This document shows positions 1 through 14,556 of a DNA stretch of 64,000 nt, piece by piece. Source of the DNA: Hyaloscypha bicolor E (taxonomy: Eukaryota; Ascomycota; Leotiomycetes; Helotiales; Hyaloscyphaceae); the NCBI RefSeq assembly GCF_002865645.1, contig NW_020194672.1:3868-67867 (forward strand). Reading direction: 5' to 3'. The translations under genes were made by a program, and so were the position numbers. The notes under the pieces were generated by a model. It made no database searches and was not told the DNA's origin. It saw only the letters and a program-made list of their open reading frames with translations. Positions within the stretch are counted from its first letter, which is position 1. The number at the start of each line of letters is the position of its first letter.

Positions 1-3000
1 GTCTCGGGATCTAAAAGCTCAGATAAATATTTCTATTTTTAAATCAAGCCTTTTTAGTCTCTTATTTCTCTAATATATAACCTTCTATAAGTAGTCATTC
101 GGTGTTTTCTTTATATATATAAAACACGATTTTTTAGGATATAATTAATATTATTTATCATTATTATATGGGCTTAAAGTAATTAATTACGGGTTCTAAA
201 GTTATGGGCTAGATTTTTATATTAATAATTTCCTGAAAAATAAATAGCTTAGAGAATTCTGAGAGTATATATTATTAATTAGTAAAAGAAGATTTCCGGA
301 ATTAGCTTATTATTTTGCTTTATATATAATAATAGTATAACTAGAGCCTTTTAATAAGCTAGTCCGAGATTTATAAGAAGATCTGAGATTATACTATTTA
401 TATACCTGAGAGCCCTTAGTAAGAGATAATAATTTTTATTATAAAGAAATTCGGTATTTTATAAATTAGATATAAAACTATATTATAATTAATATAGTTT
501 ATTAATTAGTAATTAAATAGTCTCAAATATTATCTTTTCCGGAAATTTAGCTATTATAGAAGCTAATATAATAGTATTTCATTTATCTAAATTTTAATAT
601 TTGAATTTAGGGCCTTTAAAAAAGCTATAAATATTAATATAAGCCTCTTTATATATATATTAAAAGAGCTAGTTATTATAGAAATAGTCTTAAGCTAGTT
701 TCTTTAGTATAATAAGAAAAGCTCGTATTAGTACCTTTTATAAAAGCTTTATATATTAGTAAATATTAAAGAAAATAGTAAGTTTATAATTAAAATTACT
801 ATTAGATTTATTATACTTTTATTCTTTAGTATAGATCTTAGTAACTTCCCTAATAAGTTTTATAGTTAAAGGAAATTAGGGATTATTTAGATATAGTTAT
901 AATAATAGTAATAATAGAAATATACTATTTATTTCTAGAGCTTCTATACTAGTATATAAATCTAATAGAAATATAGAATGTAGTAATAAAGAAAGTAATA
1001 ATAGTATAAGAATATTAAAGATAATAGGTTCTAGATATTTATTTTTTATAAGAGTAATAAAGTCTAATAGGATTAGTTCCTTAATAAAATCTGGTCTAGC
1101 TACTAATATATCCTTATTTAATTATATATACTATTTATTTTCCTTTATAATAATATATAGGATATTTATAATAGTATTAGTACTACTATTCTATTATATA
1201 AATATACTACTATACTAAAGAATCTTATATAAATATAGTATTTCCGGGAGTTTAAATTTATTAAAGTTCCCTTAATAAATAAAGTTCTTAAAGTTATATC
1301 TAAATAGCTTTTAAAAGTTATTATTAACTATTTTATAAAGAATATATTAAAATAGCTTAGTATTCAAGAATTTAGTTATCTTATTTATCTTAGTAAAGTT
1401 TAGGTTAATTTCATATTTCTATTTTTTTACTAATTTCTTGAAATTATTATTATTTATAGAGTAATTAGATTAGATAAATCTAATAAAGGAATTATTTACT
1501 ATAGTATATTCCGCTATTATATATTTTATAGGCTTATATCTAGTTTAAGGTATAGTAGTTTATAAAAAGAATAGGTTTATAAAAAGAAAAGTAATTTATA
1601 AAATAAGTAGTTTATAATAAATATTATATTTGAAATAAATTTTTTATTTATAATAAGAAATTTAGGAAGTAAAATTTAAGGAGTAAAATATCGAGATTCT
1701 GGAAGAACTTAATAGTTTTAAAGCTTAAGAGTCCTAGAGATTTAAAAAAAGATAGTTTTTAAGAGGGTTTTATAGAAGTTAAATAGGAATAGAATAGGAT
1801 AGTTAAATAACTAACTATTTTAGTACTTAGTAAGATTAAGTACTCTTCTTACTTATATAATCGAATTATAGGTAATAGGACTAATAGATATTTCTCTCTT
1901 TAATATAGTATAATTAGGCCTTAGTAAAATCAAATATTTTTCCTGCCTATATAACTGAATTATAAGTAATAAAATTAATAGTTATTTTCTCTTTAACTAG
2001 AATAATGGCTTTACTTCTAAGTAACTGAATCTTAGGTAAGTATAGCTTAATTCTTCCTGATCTATATATATAAATAGACTTTATTCTAATCTAAATATAA
2101 ACTAATTAATATTAGTTTACTAGAAATATATAATACTATTATATAAGTATAGAAGTACTATTTATATAAGATTAGTAAAGTTATTATTTAGAAGTAGGAA
2201 TTATAATATTATAGTATTAATATATAATCCCTAAATCTACTAAGCCTAAAGAAATCTAGTTTACTAGTTAAGTTATTAATAAGATGTGAGATTATATAAT
2301 TATATCTCGTATTTTATATCTTATTACCTATATCCTATTACCTATTATCTATATCCCGTATCCTATATCCCGTAATTATATATATAATTCCCAGAGAAAT
2401 AGCTATACTAATAATAAATTAATAAGAATATTTAGAAAAAACCTAAAGCTATTAATACTAGTTTTATATTCGGAATTTTCTCTTTATTTATATAAGTATA
2501 ATAAAAGAACTAAATATTTTTTATAAACTCGAAAAAATATATAATAATAGAATTATAAGAAATTATAAGAAGATTAGATTTATTACCTAAATTTTATTTA
2601 TATTAGCTTTTTTAGTATTAGGTTATAAGCTTATTTTTAGACTAGTTTTTAAATATAATTAAAATACTAATACTTATAAAACTAATAATTAGTAATTATA
2701 TATTTGTTTTTATAATAGTAATAAAATAGTATTAGTATTTATACTAAATATTATTAAATATTAAACAAATATCGAATATTATTAGATAACTAGAAATTAA
2801 AGCTTTAGTTAAGATAGTTTAGATAATAATAGATTCGTATTTTAATATAGCTATTAATATAAAATATAATTCTATAATATTCCTAAAAAGTTTATTAAAT
2901 AGTTCTAATAATAGTTATTATAATAAAATATTATTATTATATTATAATAATAATATATTAATAGATAAAGAGGAAAGAGAAGTATAGTATAAGTAGCTAA

Positions 3001-6000
3001 AGCTTAAATACAGGAATATAGTCACGTGATCCTATATATAACTACTAGTATATAGTTACTATATAATAATAGTTTATAATTATTATATTATAGTCTAATA
3101 ATAAAGTTCTAAATTATATATTAATTTAGTAAAGAGACTAGAATAATAGTTATAATAGTAATAAGAAATTTTATTAGAAAAATATATTATATAAAGTAAA
3201 ATATAATATTAAGAGAGAAAAATAGAATTAAAAGTTTTATATTTATAAGTAATAAGAATTTAGTAAATAAGTTATATAGTTTTCTAGTATTTATTAAAAA
3301 TAAGATAAGTATTTTATCTAGAAAGAGTATTTATAAGATTTATAAAATAATTAACTTGAAATATATTAATAAATTAGAAGAGAGCTTTATAAAATGAAAT
3401 AGCTAGAGATTCTTAGAATTATCTCGAGATCTAAAAGATCTAAAAAGTTACTATTTCTAATTCTAATTACTATTAAAGGAAATTTAAAGAATTTAAATAG
3501 CTACTAAGTATAATATTACTTCTTATAATAAGAGCCAGAATAGATTCTAATTTTAGTATCTTAATTTTACTCTAGTATATTATTACTTTTTTAATTTACT
3601 AGAAAATATAACTCGAAATAAAAACTATTATAGGATTCTAAAGTTCTCTAAAGCCCGGTTACTAGTAAATGTCTTTAAGTCTATAAAGCTATTTCTTTTA
3701 TTAAAAGCTTTATTATAGCTATAGTTATATAGCTAAATATAATTCTTTTTTAAGTTTTAATATCTTTTAAAAATAAAGAAATTAGTAAAATTAGAGAAAT
3801 CTCAAAACTAGTACTTTTATAAAGTAATTTTATAATTTATTTAGTATTATATATATTATATATTATAATTTTAATATATTAGCTATATATATATATTAAA
3901 AATAGAACTTTATATATATTTAGAAAAAAAATATTATTAGAACTAAGATCTTAGAAAATACTACTTTCTCTAATAATTTATAAAAGAGAAATAGCCTATT
4001 ATTACTTGGGATACCTTATATTTTATTTATTTTCTCTAGTAAATATATAAGTATTATAGATTCTTCTAATTATTATTTATTTATTTTTTATTTCTTTTAC
4101 TATTTCTTAGGCTATTATTACTTTTATTTAAGATATTAATACCTAATATAATAGAATATCTCGATTTCTTATATTATATTATAATTAGTAGAATTCTTTT
4201 AACTAAGTTAAGAGAAAATAAAGATTCTAAAATATAATTATAGAATAGTATTATAGTTTTATATCTAGTATATTTTATATTAAGGCCTTTTAGTCTTATT
4301 ATAGTTATATAATAACTTATTTAAAAGATATAAAAAGAAATCTATTATAATATATAAAATCGGGATATTAGAAGGTTCTTATTTATTATTCTCTATTATA
4401 AAAAAGATCTATATTTGCCTCTATAATACTTATTATAATAGGTTTTACTTTTAAGTAATTTATTTTATTTTTTTCCAAATTAAATTAGATTATCTATAGA
4501 ACTTTTATATAGGCTCCTATATTATACTTTCTAAAATAATAATATATTCTATAGCCCTATCTAATATATTACCTATTATTATAATACCTCGGCTCTAATA
4601 ATTCCTTTATTTCCTTTTAAAAGCCTTATTATATTAATACTACTTTAAAATATATCTATTCTCTTATAATATCCTTAGCTTTATTATATACTAGAATTAA
4701 CTAATTATAGTATTAGAGGCTGCGAAAATCAGACCTGAAATAGTATTATAATTAATTTGGTCTGCTTTAGATTTAGCCTAAATTCTTATAATAAAATATA
4801 TCTAATTATCCGGAAAGAGAAATAGATTATTTATTAATATTAATATAGAAGAAAGAGTTAGGTTTTTAAAGGCACTATTAATACAAGTCTTCTTAGCTTC
4901 AAGTATAAATAATAGGCTTACTAAATGACTTATTAAAAAGTAAACTCGATTCTTGGTTCATATTTCTATATCTAGCTATAGCCAAATATAAGAAGAATTA
5001 AAATATAGGATTAAAATAACTAAAGAGTTAGGGATTAAAAGTTAAAAGTTAAATTATACTATAGAGAATACGGCTATATGTAATATATATAGGGTCGCAC
5101 GTGACTTAAGGGCATGTAATAAACCTCGGATATTATAGGTATTAATTAGGGAAATTAGAAGCCCTTTAACTTTATAACTAATTATATATATATTATCGGG
5201 GTCTCCTATTTAGAAAGAACTTCTTTAGATCTTATAAAAGAGATAGAAATTAGTTTTATACTAAATTTAATATTATAGTTTTATAACTTACTAATTTATT
5301 CTATTATTTTATTACTTATTAATAAATACTTTATAAGCTAATTTCTTAACTCTTAAAGAAAGTAGTTTAATAAATAATTATATCTCGAAATCTGCGAAAT
5401 ATATAATTTCTTATTAGAGCTATTTCTATAAAGAAAATTAACTAGATTAACCCTAATATAAGTAATAGTAAAGGCTTATCTAATACTTTTAATAGGGCCC
5501 CTTAAAAGCCTCCGAGAGCTAGTAATAATAATAGAAATAATTCTAGTAATAATTAAGATATTAAGATTAATACTCAAGTTACTATTACCTAAGCTATAGA
5601 ATAGAGCTTATATATTAAAGTTAAAGTACTCTAATAAAAGCAAGAATTAGTAGATATAATTAACTAATATATCTTATAATTAGAATAATATAAGAGTATT
5701 TTTAGAGATATCTTATAGTTTATTATATTTTATAGAAATTCTATTTATAAGTTTATTTTATCTTTCTTAATAATTCCTATTAGAGAACTTCCTGAAATAG
5801 AAATAGAAATTATTCTTTTTCCTAATATAATAAGCTTTAAAAATAATCTCGATATTATTTATTAGAAGCTATTATATAATATCCTAAAAATATATTTGAA
5901 TTAAAAGAAGCTTTTTAAGATTTAGATACCTAATTCATATTATAAAAAGTTCTTTAAGAAATAAAAAATATTTATATTTTTTTAAGAAATAGTCTTTAGA

Positions 6001-6272
6001 ACCTAACCTTAGACTTATAATAAATACTTTTTTAGAGTTAATTTTATTATAGATATTTTTAGAAATAAATCTTATAATATTTAAAAGATTATAATAAAAT
6101 AAAGCCTATTATTATATAAGGTTTATTAGAAGTAATTTAAGGCCTATTTAGCTAATATACTTCAAGTATTTCAAATCCGTTAATAAGATATCTTTAAAGA
6201 GCTCCGAGATCTTTATTAGAAAAATAATAAAATAATTACTAAATTATATATTTAGATAATTAGTATTACGGG
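1..6272. repeat. AT-rich, RIP-degraded repeat block (left part)
   Basis: This stretch is overwhelmingly A and T, with long runs of TA and AT words and no open reading frame of about 60 codons or more on either strand. In filamentous ascomycetes this is the usual look of transposon DNA mutated by RIP (C to T and G to A, mainly at CpA), and the neighbouring block contains retrotransposon genes with exactly such changes. I could not assign this part to an element family. A few less-degraded patches stand out, for example near 3,010-3,030 and 5,090-5,135, both containing CACGTG. No gene is supported. Confidence 0.8.
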
Positions 6273-6536
6273 TATAGTATTTAGGGCTTAGAAAGCAAGA
6301 TAAAAGATTTCTTATAAAAATAATTTAAAGCTAAGAAAGAGAAAACTAGAATATAAGAGGCTATAAGGAAGTATATATATCCTATAATATACTAGTTCTA
6401 AAGAAGCTTAGTTTTCTAAATATTTCTAATATATTCTAAATATATTTCCCTAGTAAGGTAGCTATATTATATATATCTAGAAGATATCTAGTATCTAGTA
6501 AGGCATTTCAGATACCGGATATCTGGAAATTATAAT
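6273..6536 (-). repeat. LTR-like direct repeat, left copy
   Basis: This 264-bp block matches 12,678-12,941 without gaps. Shared landmarks include TTAGGGCTTAGAAAGCAAG near the start and AAGTATATATATCCTATAAT in the middle. Differences are mostly C/T or G/A, as expected of RIP acting on two initially identical LTRs. The exact ends are set by loss of similarity, not by TG...CA termini. Confidence 0.75.
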
Positions 6537-9500
6537 ATTACTTTTTTCTTTATAATAAGCTTATTTCCGAGCTTTATAAAAGCTATTAATTTATCTAATT
6601 TTATACTATACTTCTTCCTAAAATAAAACTAGTATCTCGAATATAGATATTATATATAAAAGGCTAGTATCTTTATTATATAATCTAGGAGAATTTATTA
6701 TTATTTTTATATAATTCTAAATAAGTATTATTTTTTATATAATCTAGCTAGTATTATAGGTTTTATAAAAGTTTTAGTATATTAATATTATTATTATAGA
6801 AACTCTATAAAACCAGGGAGCTATTACTTAGTACTAAAGCTAAATACTATACTAGATCTTTATTCTAACTAATCTACTAAATTCTATACTTTAGTCTATT
6901 TCTTACTAGCTTAATTATAATAACTCATTTAATACTATATTCTTATTTACTATTCTCTAGTATTAATAAAAATAGTTCCGGATTTACTTAATCTAGTAAA
7001 GAATTCTAGGGGTTTTTTTATAGCTTCTTTATATAAAAAACTAGGTATATTTTTATAATTTCTAGTAGTTTTAGAAGAAATAAGTAGCTATATTATTCTA
7101 GAATCTCAAATAGGCACTCTATTTAGTTCCCTAGCTTCTAATTCGGATAATTAGATTTCTAGTACTTTATAATAATTTATACTTTATTTCTTACTTTAAA
7201 ATTAATTAAATAGTAGTATTTATTAGCTTATATTATATATTATTCCTATACTTGCTTTATATAGCCTTAGGTAAGTTATTATAATTCATATAATTAATTT
7301 ACTAATACTTTAGTTTTATTTCTATTTAGCTTTTCTTTAGGTAAGTTAGCTTTAATAAAAAAGTTCTAGTCTAGAGAAATATAAGGCTTATAGCTTTTTT
7401 TAGTTATAAATAGAAACTAGCTAATAGTTTTATACTAAAGAAAAGCTTATTAATAATTAATTATAGTAATCTATTTATTCTAGTTATTCTAGTAATAATT
7501 AATATATAAGTATAATCTCTAATTAAAGTACTAATTAATAATCTCTATTTATTTATTTATTTAGGAATAATTAGCTATAAAGAGCTTAAGCTTTATACTA
7601 ATTCTCGTATAGAACTTGTTTTAAAAATCGGATATAAATTAGGGTTCCTAATCTAATATAATTATTTCTGGAATATTTATTTAATATATTATATAAAATA
7701 AAAATAGAAGTACTAGCTATTTAGCTATAATTATATCTTATACGAGAATTATAATTAGGTATTTAAATAAGTAATTTATAAATATAGTAACTATATTATA
7801 GCCCGATTTACTTTCTAAATAGCTTTTAAAGTCTATAGTAATATATTACTAGAAGTAATTAGGAACTAGAAAGAAATAAAGTAAACTAGGCTTCTTATTT
7901 CTAGATATATATAATCTCCTATAAATATAATAATTACTATAGTATTATTTAATATTCTTGCCTATAAATAACTAGTAATATTACTTCTTTAATAGTTAAT
8001 AGAGCTTTATATATCCAGGATATCTAGAAAGAGATTTATTATATATTTTATAAATTAGAGTAATTTATAAAAATAGTCCGAGAGTTATTTTATTCTTTAT
8101 AATATAAAGTTTTCTATAATATAAAAAAAGGCTATCTTATAGTATTTAGATATTACTTTTAGCTTAAGCTATTATATATAGCTTCTTTAGATTCGGGAAT
8201 ATATAATTATCCTATAAGATCTTATTTATAAGTTATAAACTACTATACTTAGTAAGAGCCTCTAATAGTACTTCTATAGGAGCTATTATAGTAAAGTTTA
8301 CTAGTAAAGCTTCTAAGAAAATATTTTCTTCTAGAAGAATTATATTTCTAATAAAGATATTCTTTTCCGGAAAGTCTTTAGTATATATTTGGTTTTTAGA
8401 ACCAAATTCCGAATTAAGTAAGCTAATCTTATAAAATATTACTATAAGCTATAAGTTATAGATAATTTTCGAATTAATTTTATTTTTGAGAAAAAGTACT
8501 TAAGTTTATAATTTCTCCTTAATCTAGCCCTAAATATCTATTTTATCTTATTTTTATAATAAAGTATTTACTTATTTATTTAATTTTCTAAAATAATATA
8601 TAAGCTTAAAATAATAGTAAAATAAAAGCTTAGCCTATCTAGCTTATTAAAAAAAGAGCTTTTTAGTAATTATAAAGTACTTTAAGATATAATAATTAGA
8701 ATAGACCTTAAAGGAAATATTCTAAAAGCCCTTTAGCTTAGCTCTTTATTTCTCTAATACTCGAATTATAATAAGTATTTCTTTATTATATATATTATAA
8801 TTAAGCTTTACTAGAAATATAATTTTAGAAAAATAAGCTATAGGATACTAAAGGCCTATTTCTAGGTCTTATTAAAAAAGTAGGCTAGTAATTATTTCTT
8901 TAGATATATTTATTTCTATTATTATAAGTAAATCTAAATTATAGTATTATAAAACTAGAATAGAAATTATAGCTTTTTTTAGATAAATAAAAGCCTTTTA
9001 GTATTATTTAGATTACTTAAAGAAAATACTCTTTTTTATAAATAAGATAAGAGGTTTAGTAATCCGTTTATACTTTCTAATAAAGTATTTATAAAAGTTA
9101 TAAAAGCTAAGAAAGAACTATATATTCTTAATTATTTTTGGGAATTACTAGTTATATATTACTTTGACTTTATTAGAATTTATTTTAATACTAGATATAG
9201 AAATAATAAAGCCTAAGTACTTTATATATATAACTTTAAATTCCGATTTCTTAATATTTATTTAAAAGCCGGTAAGATATAAGTAATCTAGTACTTTTTA
9301 TATATATTATTTATACTTTATTAGGTTTTCTAAGTAAATAAAAATATTATTAAGGTATATTATATAAAAGTTATTTAGATACTTAAAAAATATATTATTT
9401 ATATAATATTAATATATAGCTAGGCTATTTATAAAAACTTTCTAGAAAATATTATATTTATATATTCTATAATAAATATAAAATATTATTAGCTCCTGAA

Positions 9501-12500
9501 AGTCCGGGTCTATAGCTATATAATAGAAAGCTTAGTAAATATCTAATTTAGTATAAATCTTAGCCTTAGATAATTAACTTAAAGTCTTATTAATAAGAGA
9601 AAGGAAATATTAGTTTTTCCGAGTAATATTATTTAGATAGTAGAAATTAATATAAAAGTATAAACCTCTATTTGCTTTCTTTATAAAAAGAACTAGTAAA
9701 GTAAAGAAAGCCTAACTAGCTTTAATAAAGCCCTTAACTAGATTATTTTCTAAGAAATACTTAATTTCTAAAAGCTCTTAAATAAACTATTACTAGAGAA
9801 ATTAATATCTAATACTTTTAGTTTTCTTTAGGCCTTTAATCTAAATCTTATAATTATATAATCTATAAAAAGAAAGAATATTAGATTTTTTCTTAAAGAA
9901 AATAGAGGCATATTTCTTAAATTCCGGGAATAATATTTTTTATAGCTACTAAAGCTTTATTTCTCCTAGTTATTAATTTTCTAGGCCAGGAATAGCTTCT
10001 TTTTTCCGAATTTTAAGCTTTTTATTAATTTTATAAATAGAGATTTAACTAATAATATTATTTTCTTTCTTAATTATATAATTAAATACTATAGAAATAA
10101 GAATAGCTAGGTCTAATATTTACTTTTTATTAAGAACTTCTTCTTGCTTCTTTAGCTTTTACTTAAGTATTATATCTTAATTAGGTTATAGAAGCTTCTT
10201 TTCTATAGTCTTATATAATTCTCTCTAATTAGTTTAAAAGAAAAAAAACTACTTTAGAATAGAAGATTTCCAGAAATAGCTTATAATAAAATCTTATTAA
10301 TTAGTATTCTTTTAATATTTCTTATTAGATTACTTTTCTAGCTATTACTATAAAGTACTAATAATATAACCAAATTATATAGATTTAGGCTTATTCTTTA
10401 GTTATATAAGTCTATATCTTCTATAATTAACTAGAATATTAATATATATTATCTATTTTCTATTAAGAATAATATTATAATTTTTAAAGTTTAGAATAAT
10501 TATAGATATATTAATATTTTATTTATTAATTAGAAATAAAACTTCTATATATTTCTTAGTAAACTTAGCTAGCTTTCTATTAAAACCATATATAATATAG
10601 GGTAAGAGAAAGAATTATAGTTCTATTCCTAAAAATTACTTTATAAGCTAAGTAAGCTTTATATTAATAAAAGTATAACTATTAGCTCTAGTATTAATAT
10701 AAAAAGAAAACTTAATTCCTAATTCATTTATACTAATAGTATAAGATATTATAAGAGTATTTCCTCTTATTAGATAAGTTAAGTTAATCTTTACTAAATT
10801 CATACTATAAGTCCCTAAAATAGAAACTTTCTTTAAAGGTATTTATTTCCCGGTTTTATATTAGAATTAGAGCTCGAATCTTTTAAATACTTTACTAGAT
10901 TAGTATATTCTAGTAAAATAAGAACTAAGCCCGGCTTAATTCTAAAAAGAGCTATTTTGGTTTCCTTATTATATAGAACTAGATAATATCTAGTATAGTA
11001 GCCAAACTCGTTATAATTAAAATATTTAATAATTAAGAGATCCTTAGTCTTTATAAAATATTACTTATATTTATAAAAAAGTATATACTTAATAAGAATA
11101 ATTAATATAGGTTTCTTAGGCTTCTTCTTAGAAATATATAAAAATATAATACTAGAAATAAACTTGGCTAGGATAGCTCCTGCTTTTTTATATTTCTTAG
11201 TTTTCTTATATATAGCTTTAATTTACTAATTATTAGTAATATAATACTAAGTAAAGCAAATAGTATTAATAAAAGAATTATTATAATATATATATACTAA
11301 CTTCTAGAGCTTTAATAAGAGCTTCTTATTTAGTTTATATTTAATATTTTAAAGACTAATACTACTTTCTATAAATAATTATAAGAAAAAAATATAGAAT
11401 TTCTAAAATACTTAACTAGAATATATTTAAAGCTTATTAAAGTTATAGCAAATATTTTATATCTTATTAGGGTTAGAATATAGCTTTTTTAGGTAGAAAT
11501 AGAACTCTAAGAACTAATAGTACTAATTCGAATTATCTTTATTTATATAAGAATTAGTTAGGGTAAGAATATTATTAGTAAATTTACTAGAAATATAAAT
11601 AATCTTAAGATTCTTTAAGAAATATAAATTAGTATTTCCTTATAGCTTATTCTTAATCTAAACTAGCTAGTTATTAAAAATAGTATAATCTCTAGTAAAG
11701 AGAATTAGATCTAGGAGCTTAGTAATTCTAGTATCTCTAAAAAAAATATAAGATATAAAAGATCCTAAATAGAAATAAGTAAGAGATAGTTCGGAATTCT
11801 TTTAAGAGAAATTTAGAATAGCTAAAACAGAAGTAATTAGAGCTATTATAAGCTAATTTACTATAGTTATATAGTATTTAATATTATCCTTAAGCTTAGT
11901 ATTATAAAGCTTAGTATTCTCGAAAATAGCTTTATTATAATTATAGATATTCTTATATGAAATAGTTCTTTAGATATTCTCTTAGTAGCTTTTTATAATA
12001 ATATTAATATCTAAAAGTAAGATATTAAGTTCCTTGGCCTATTTATATAACTCTCTAGTAATAATATAGTCTTTAGTTTCTAGAAGCTTTATAATAAAAG
12101 CAAAGAGTTCTATTTCTATAGACTTATTTATAAATTCTCCAGGAATACTAATGAGATATTTGGTTTGAGAAAGGCTACTAATAGGACAACCTAAACTAGT
12201 AGGAGCTTTACCGGAAGCCTTAGCAGAAGTTAATATAGTTCCTAGTTATATAGTATTCTAGAAAATTAACCTATTATACTTTTCCTCTATTATATTCTCT
12301 CTAGTAGTCTTATTACTAGTATATATATAGGGCCTATAAGGTTATAGGGTAGGGCTTGAAAGTAGTAGTTAGGTTACTAGCTTATAAGTACTTATTACTC
12401 TAGGACTTAATTAAAAAATAGCTTTTATTTAAGGTTTTTTAATTTTCGGGTTTTCGGGGGAATTTCTAATATACTACTAGTATATATTTATAAAGATATA

Positions 12501-12677
12501 AATACCTGATTTCTCTAAGAATTCTAAAGCTTTTTGCTTTTATTATTCTAGAGTCTATTACTTATATTTCTGAGGTTCTATTATCTTAGTAATACCTATA
12601 TTACTAATAGTTCTAAATTAGTTTATTTGAAATTCTCTATAGGATTAAAGGAAATGAGCTTTAAATACTATTATAAA

Positions 12678-12941
12678 TATAATATTTAGGGCTTAGAAAG
12701 CAAGATAAAAGGTCTTTTATAAAGATAATTCAAAGCTAAGAAAAAGAAAACTAGAATATAGGAGGCTATAAGAAAGTATATATATCCTATAATATACTAG
12801 TCCCGAAGGGGCTTAGCCTTCTAAATATCTCTAGTATATTCCAAGTATATTTCCCTAGTAAGGCAGCCGTATTATATATATCTAGAAAATATCTGGCATT
12901 TAGTAAGGTATCTCAGATACCGGGTATCTAGGAATTATAAT
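12678..12941 (-). repeat. LTR-like direct repeat, right copy
   Basis: This is the partner of 6,273-6,536 and has the same length of 264 bp. It is slightly less mutated; for instance it keeps TCCCGAAGGGGCTTAGCCTT where the left copy is more AT-rich. Since transcription of the element runs on the minus strand, this copy is the 5' LTR. Confidence 0.75.
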
Positions 12942-14480
12942 AATATTCTAGAAAAAGTTAATTTCAAGTATAATTAGAAAACATTATTTAAATTAATATA
13001 GTTTATAATATAAATCCGGAACTAAGAAAACAAAATTATTATAAATATTATAATAGAAATAAAAATATTAATATTAATCTAGAATATATTTATATCTTTT
13101 AGTTTTATTATTTACTAATAGAAAAGTATATAAATTATAAATATATTTATTAATTTAATAGAAAATAATATAAAGGCCTATTTAAGCCTAAATAAAAAAG
13201 TTTTTCCTTTTTTCTTACTAGTAAATACTAGTAATTTAACTAAATTATTTTCTAAATCCAAATAGGAGAATTTAATTATAACTTAAATACTCGATTTAAA
13301 AATATCTAGAAATTAATAAGAAATATCTAGTTTACTAAATAAGAAAAAGAAAGGGAAACTAGTTAATTAAAATCTATATATAAAAGTAAATAAGTTATAT
13401 TTAGGGAATCTAAATAGCTATTTTATTTTAGAAGAAATTATATTAGAATTATTAATATTTTAGGTTCCGAAATTAATAAATAGTATTAAGATTTAGCTAT
13501 AAATAGTATTTTTATTAATATTATAATAGATTTCTTATTAAGAAAAAAGAAGAAAGATATAGAAATAGCTAAAAAGGTTTTCTGAAAACAAGCCAAAATA
13601 GAAGAAAAGCTATCCTATATAAAAGACTAAAAGAATACTATTTTAAGAAGTAATAAATAAAGAAATAGCCTAGCTAAAAATATAAATATTAATATTTCTA
13701 GAAATAAATAAAATAAATTAGAAACCTAGTATACTTTTAATTAAAATAAATATAGGATTTCTAAAGCTAATAATATTCTAATAAAACTATTAAAGAAAAT
13801 ATCTATTTTATTTTTAAAAACTTAAAAAGAAATAAAAATATTTATTAATACTTTAAAAATACTAGATCTAGCTATTATATTTTAGAACTAATAAATTAAG
13901 AATAATGCTTTTTATTTTATTATTTTATAAATAGGAAATGCTATTATATTAAATATAATTAAATAGACTAGAAGATTTATAGAACTAGTAGCTATAACTT
14001 ATATAATAAATAAAATATTTAAGAAATTAGAAATATTAGTTTAGGTATCTAATACTAATAGAATTATTTAATTTAAAAGTAATAGTATTAATATTCGAAT
14101 ATTACTAGCTTATAAATATATTATATAATTTCTATATTTCTGATTTATATTTTAAGAATCTTAGAAAAATATTAAATATAAGGAAATAATTAATATTAGA
14201 ATCAAAATTAATATCTTTTCCAAAAAGATTTCTAGAAATATTAGTAAAGTAGTATATAATATTATAGATTATTAAATATTTATTATTACTAAAGCTAAAT
14301 TTGGATTTATAAAAATAATAAAGCTTAGAATTAAGATTATAAATAAAATAGAATATAAAAATATATTTTTTCTAGTTAAAGAAGCTTTAAAGATCCTATT
14401 TAAAGAATTATTTTTAGTAAAAATAAAAATAAAAATTATATATAAAAGTAATAATTTATAAGATAAAAGATTTACTAATT
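12942..14480. repeat. AT-rich, RIP-degraded sequence between elements
   Basis: No open frame survives and I see no recognisable protein motif. The position, upstream of the plus-strand reverse transcriptase at 15.7 kb, would fit the 5' part (LTR and gag) of that second element, but I could not prove it. I did not find a matching pair of LTRs. Confidence 0.5.
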
Positions 14481-14483
14481 ATT

Positions 14484-14556
14484 ACGTGGCACCAGTCACG
14501 TGGTACCACTGCACGTGACTTAGCATGTAGCCAGTGCTTTTAGCCGGGCGTATAGC
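14484..14556. other. GC-richer un-RIPed island with CACGTG motifs
   Basis: A patch of about 70 bp stands out within AT-rich DNA. It contains CACGTG twice and many CpA/TpG dinucleotides, which are the preferred RIP targets yet remain intact. The segment GCACGTGACTTAGCATGTA (from 14,511) resembles GCACGTGACTTAAGGGCATG (from 5,097). It may be a small inserted sequence younger than the RIP event; its function is unknown. Confidence 0.45.

Larger units (their letters stand above)
6273..12941 (-). mobile_element. RIP-degraded Ty3/gypsy LTR retrotransposon
   Basis: The element is bounded by two collinear 264-bp direct repeats and reads on the minus strand. Near 9,181-9,357 the minus strand encodes a reverse transcriptase stretch with YLNNIFIY in place of the YxDD catalytic box, followed by IKKSEF and KYLGFIIS, interrupted by stops at TAA codons that look like former CAA. 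The D-to-N change in the active site is a G-to-A (RIP-type) change. A gag-like reading begins near 12,240 on the same strand. Order along the minus strand is gag, then polymerase, as expected. The element is dead: stops occur in every domain. I could not identify a target-site duplication. Confidence 0.8.
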
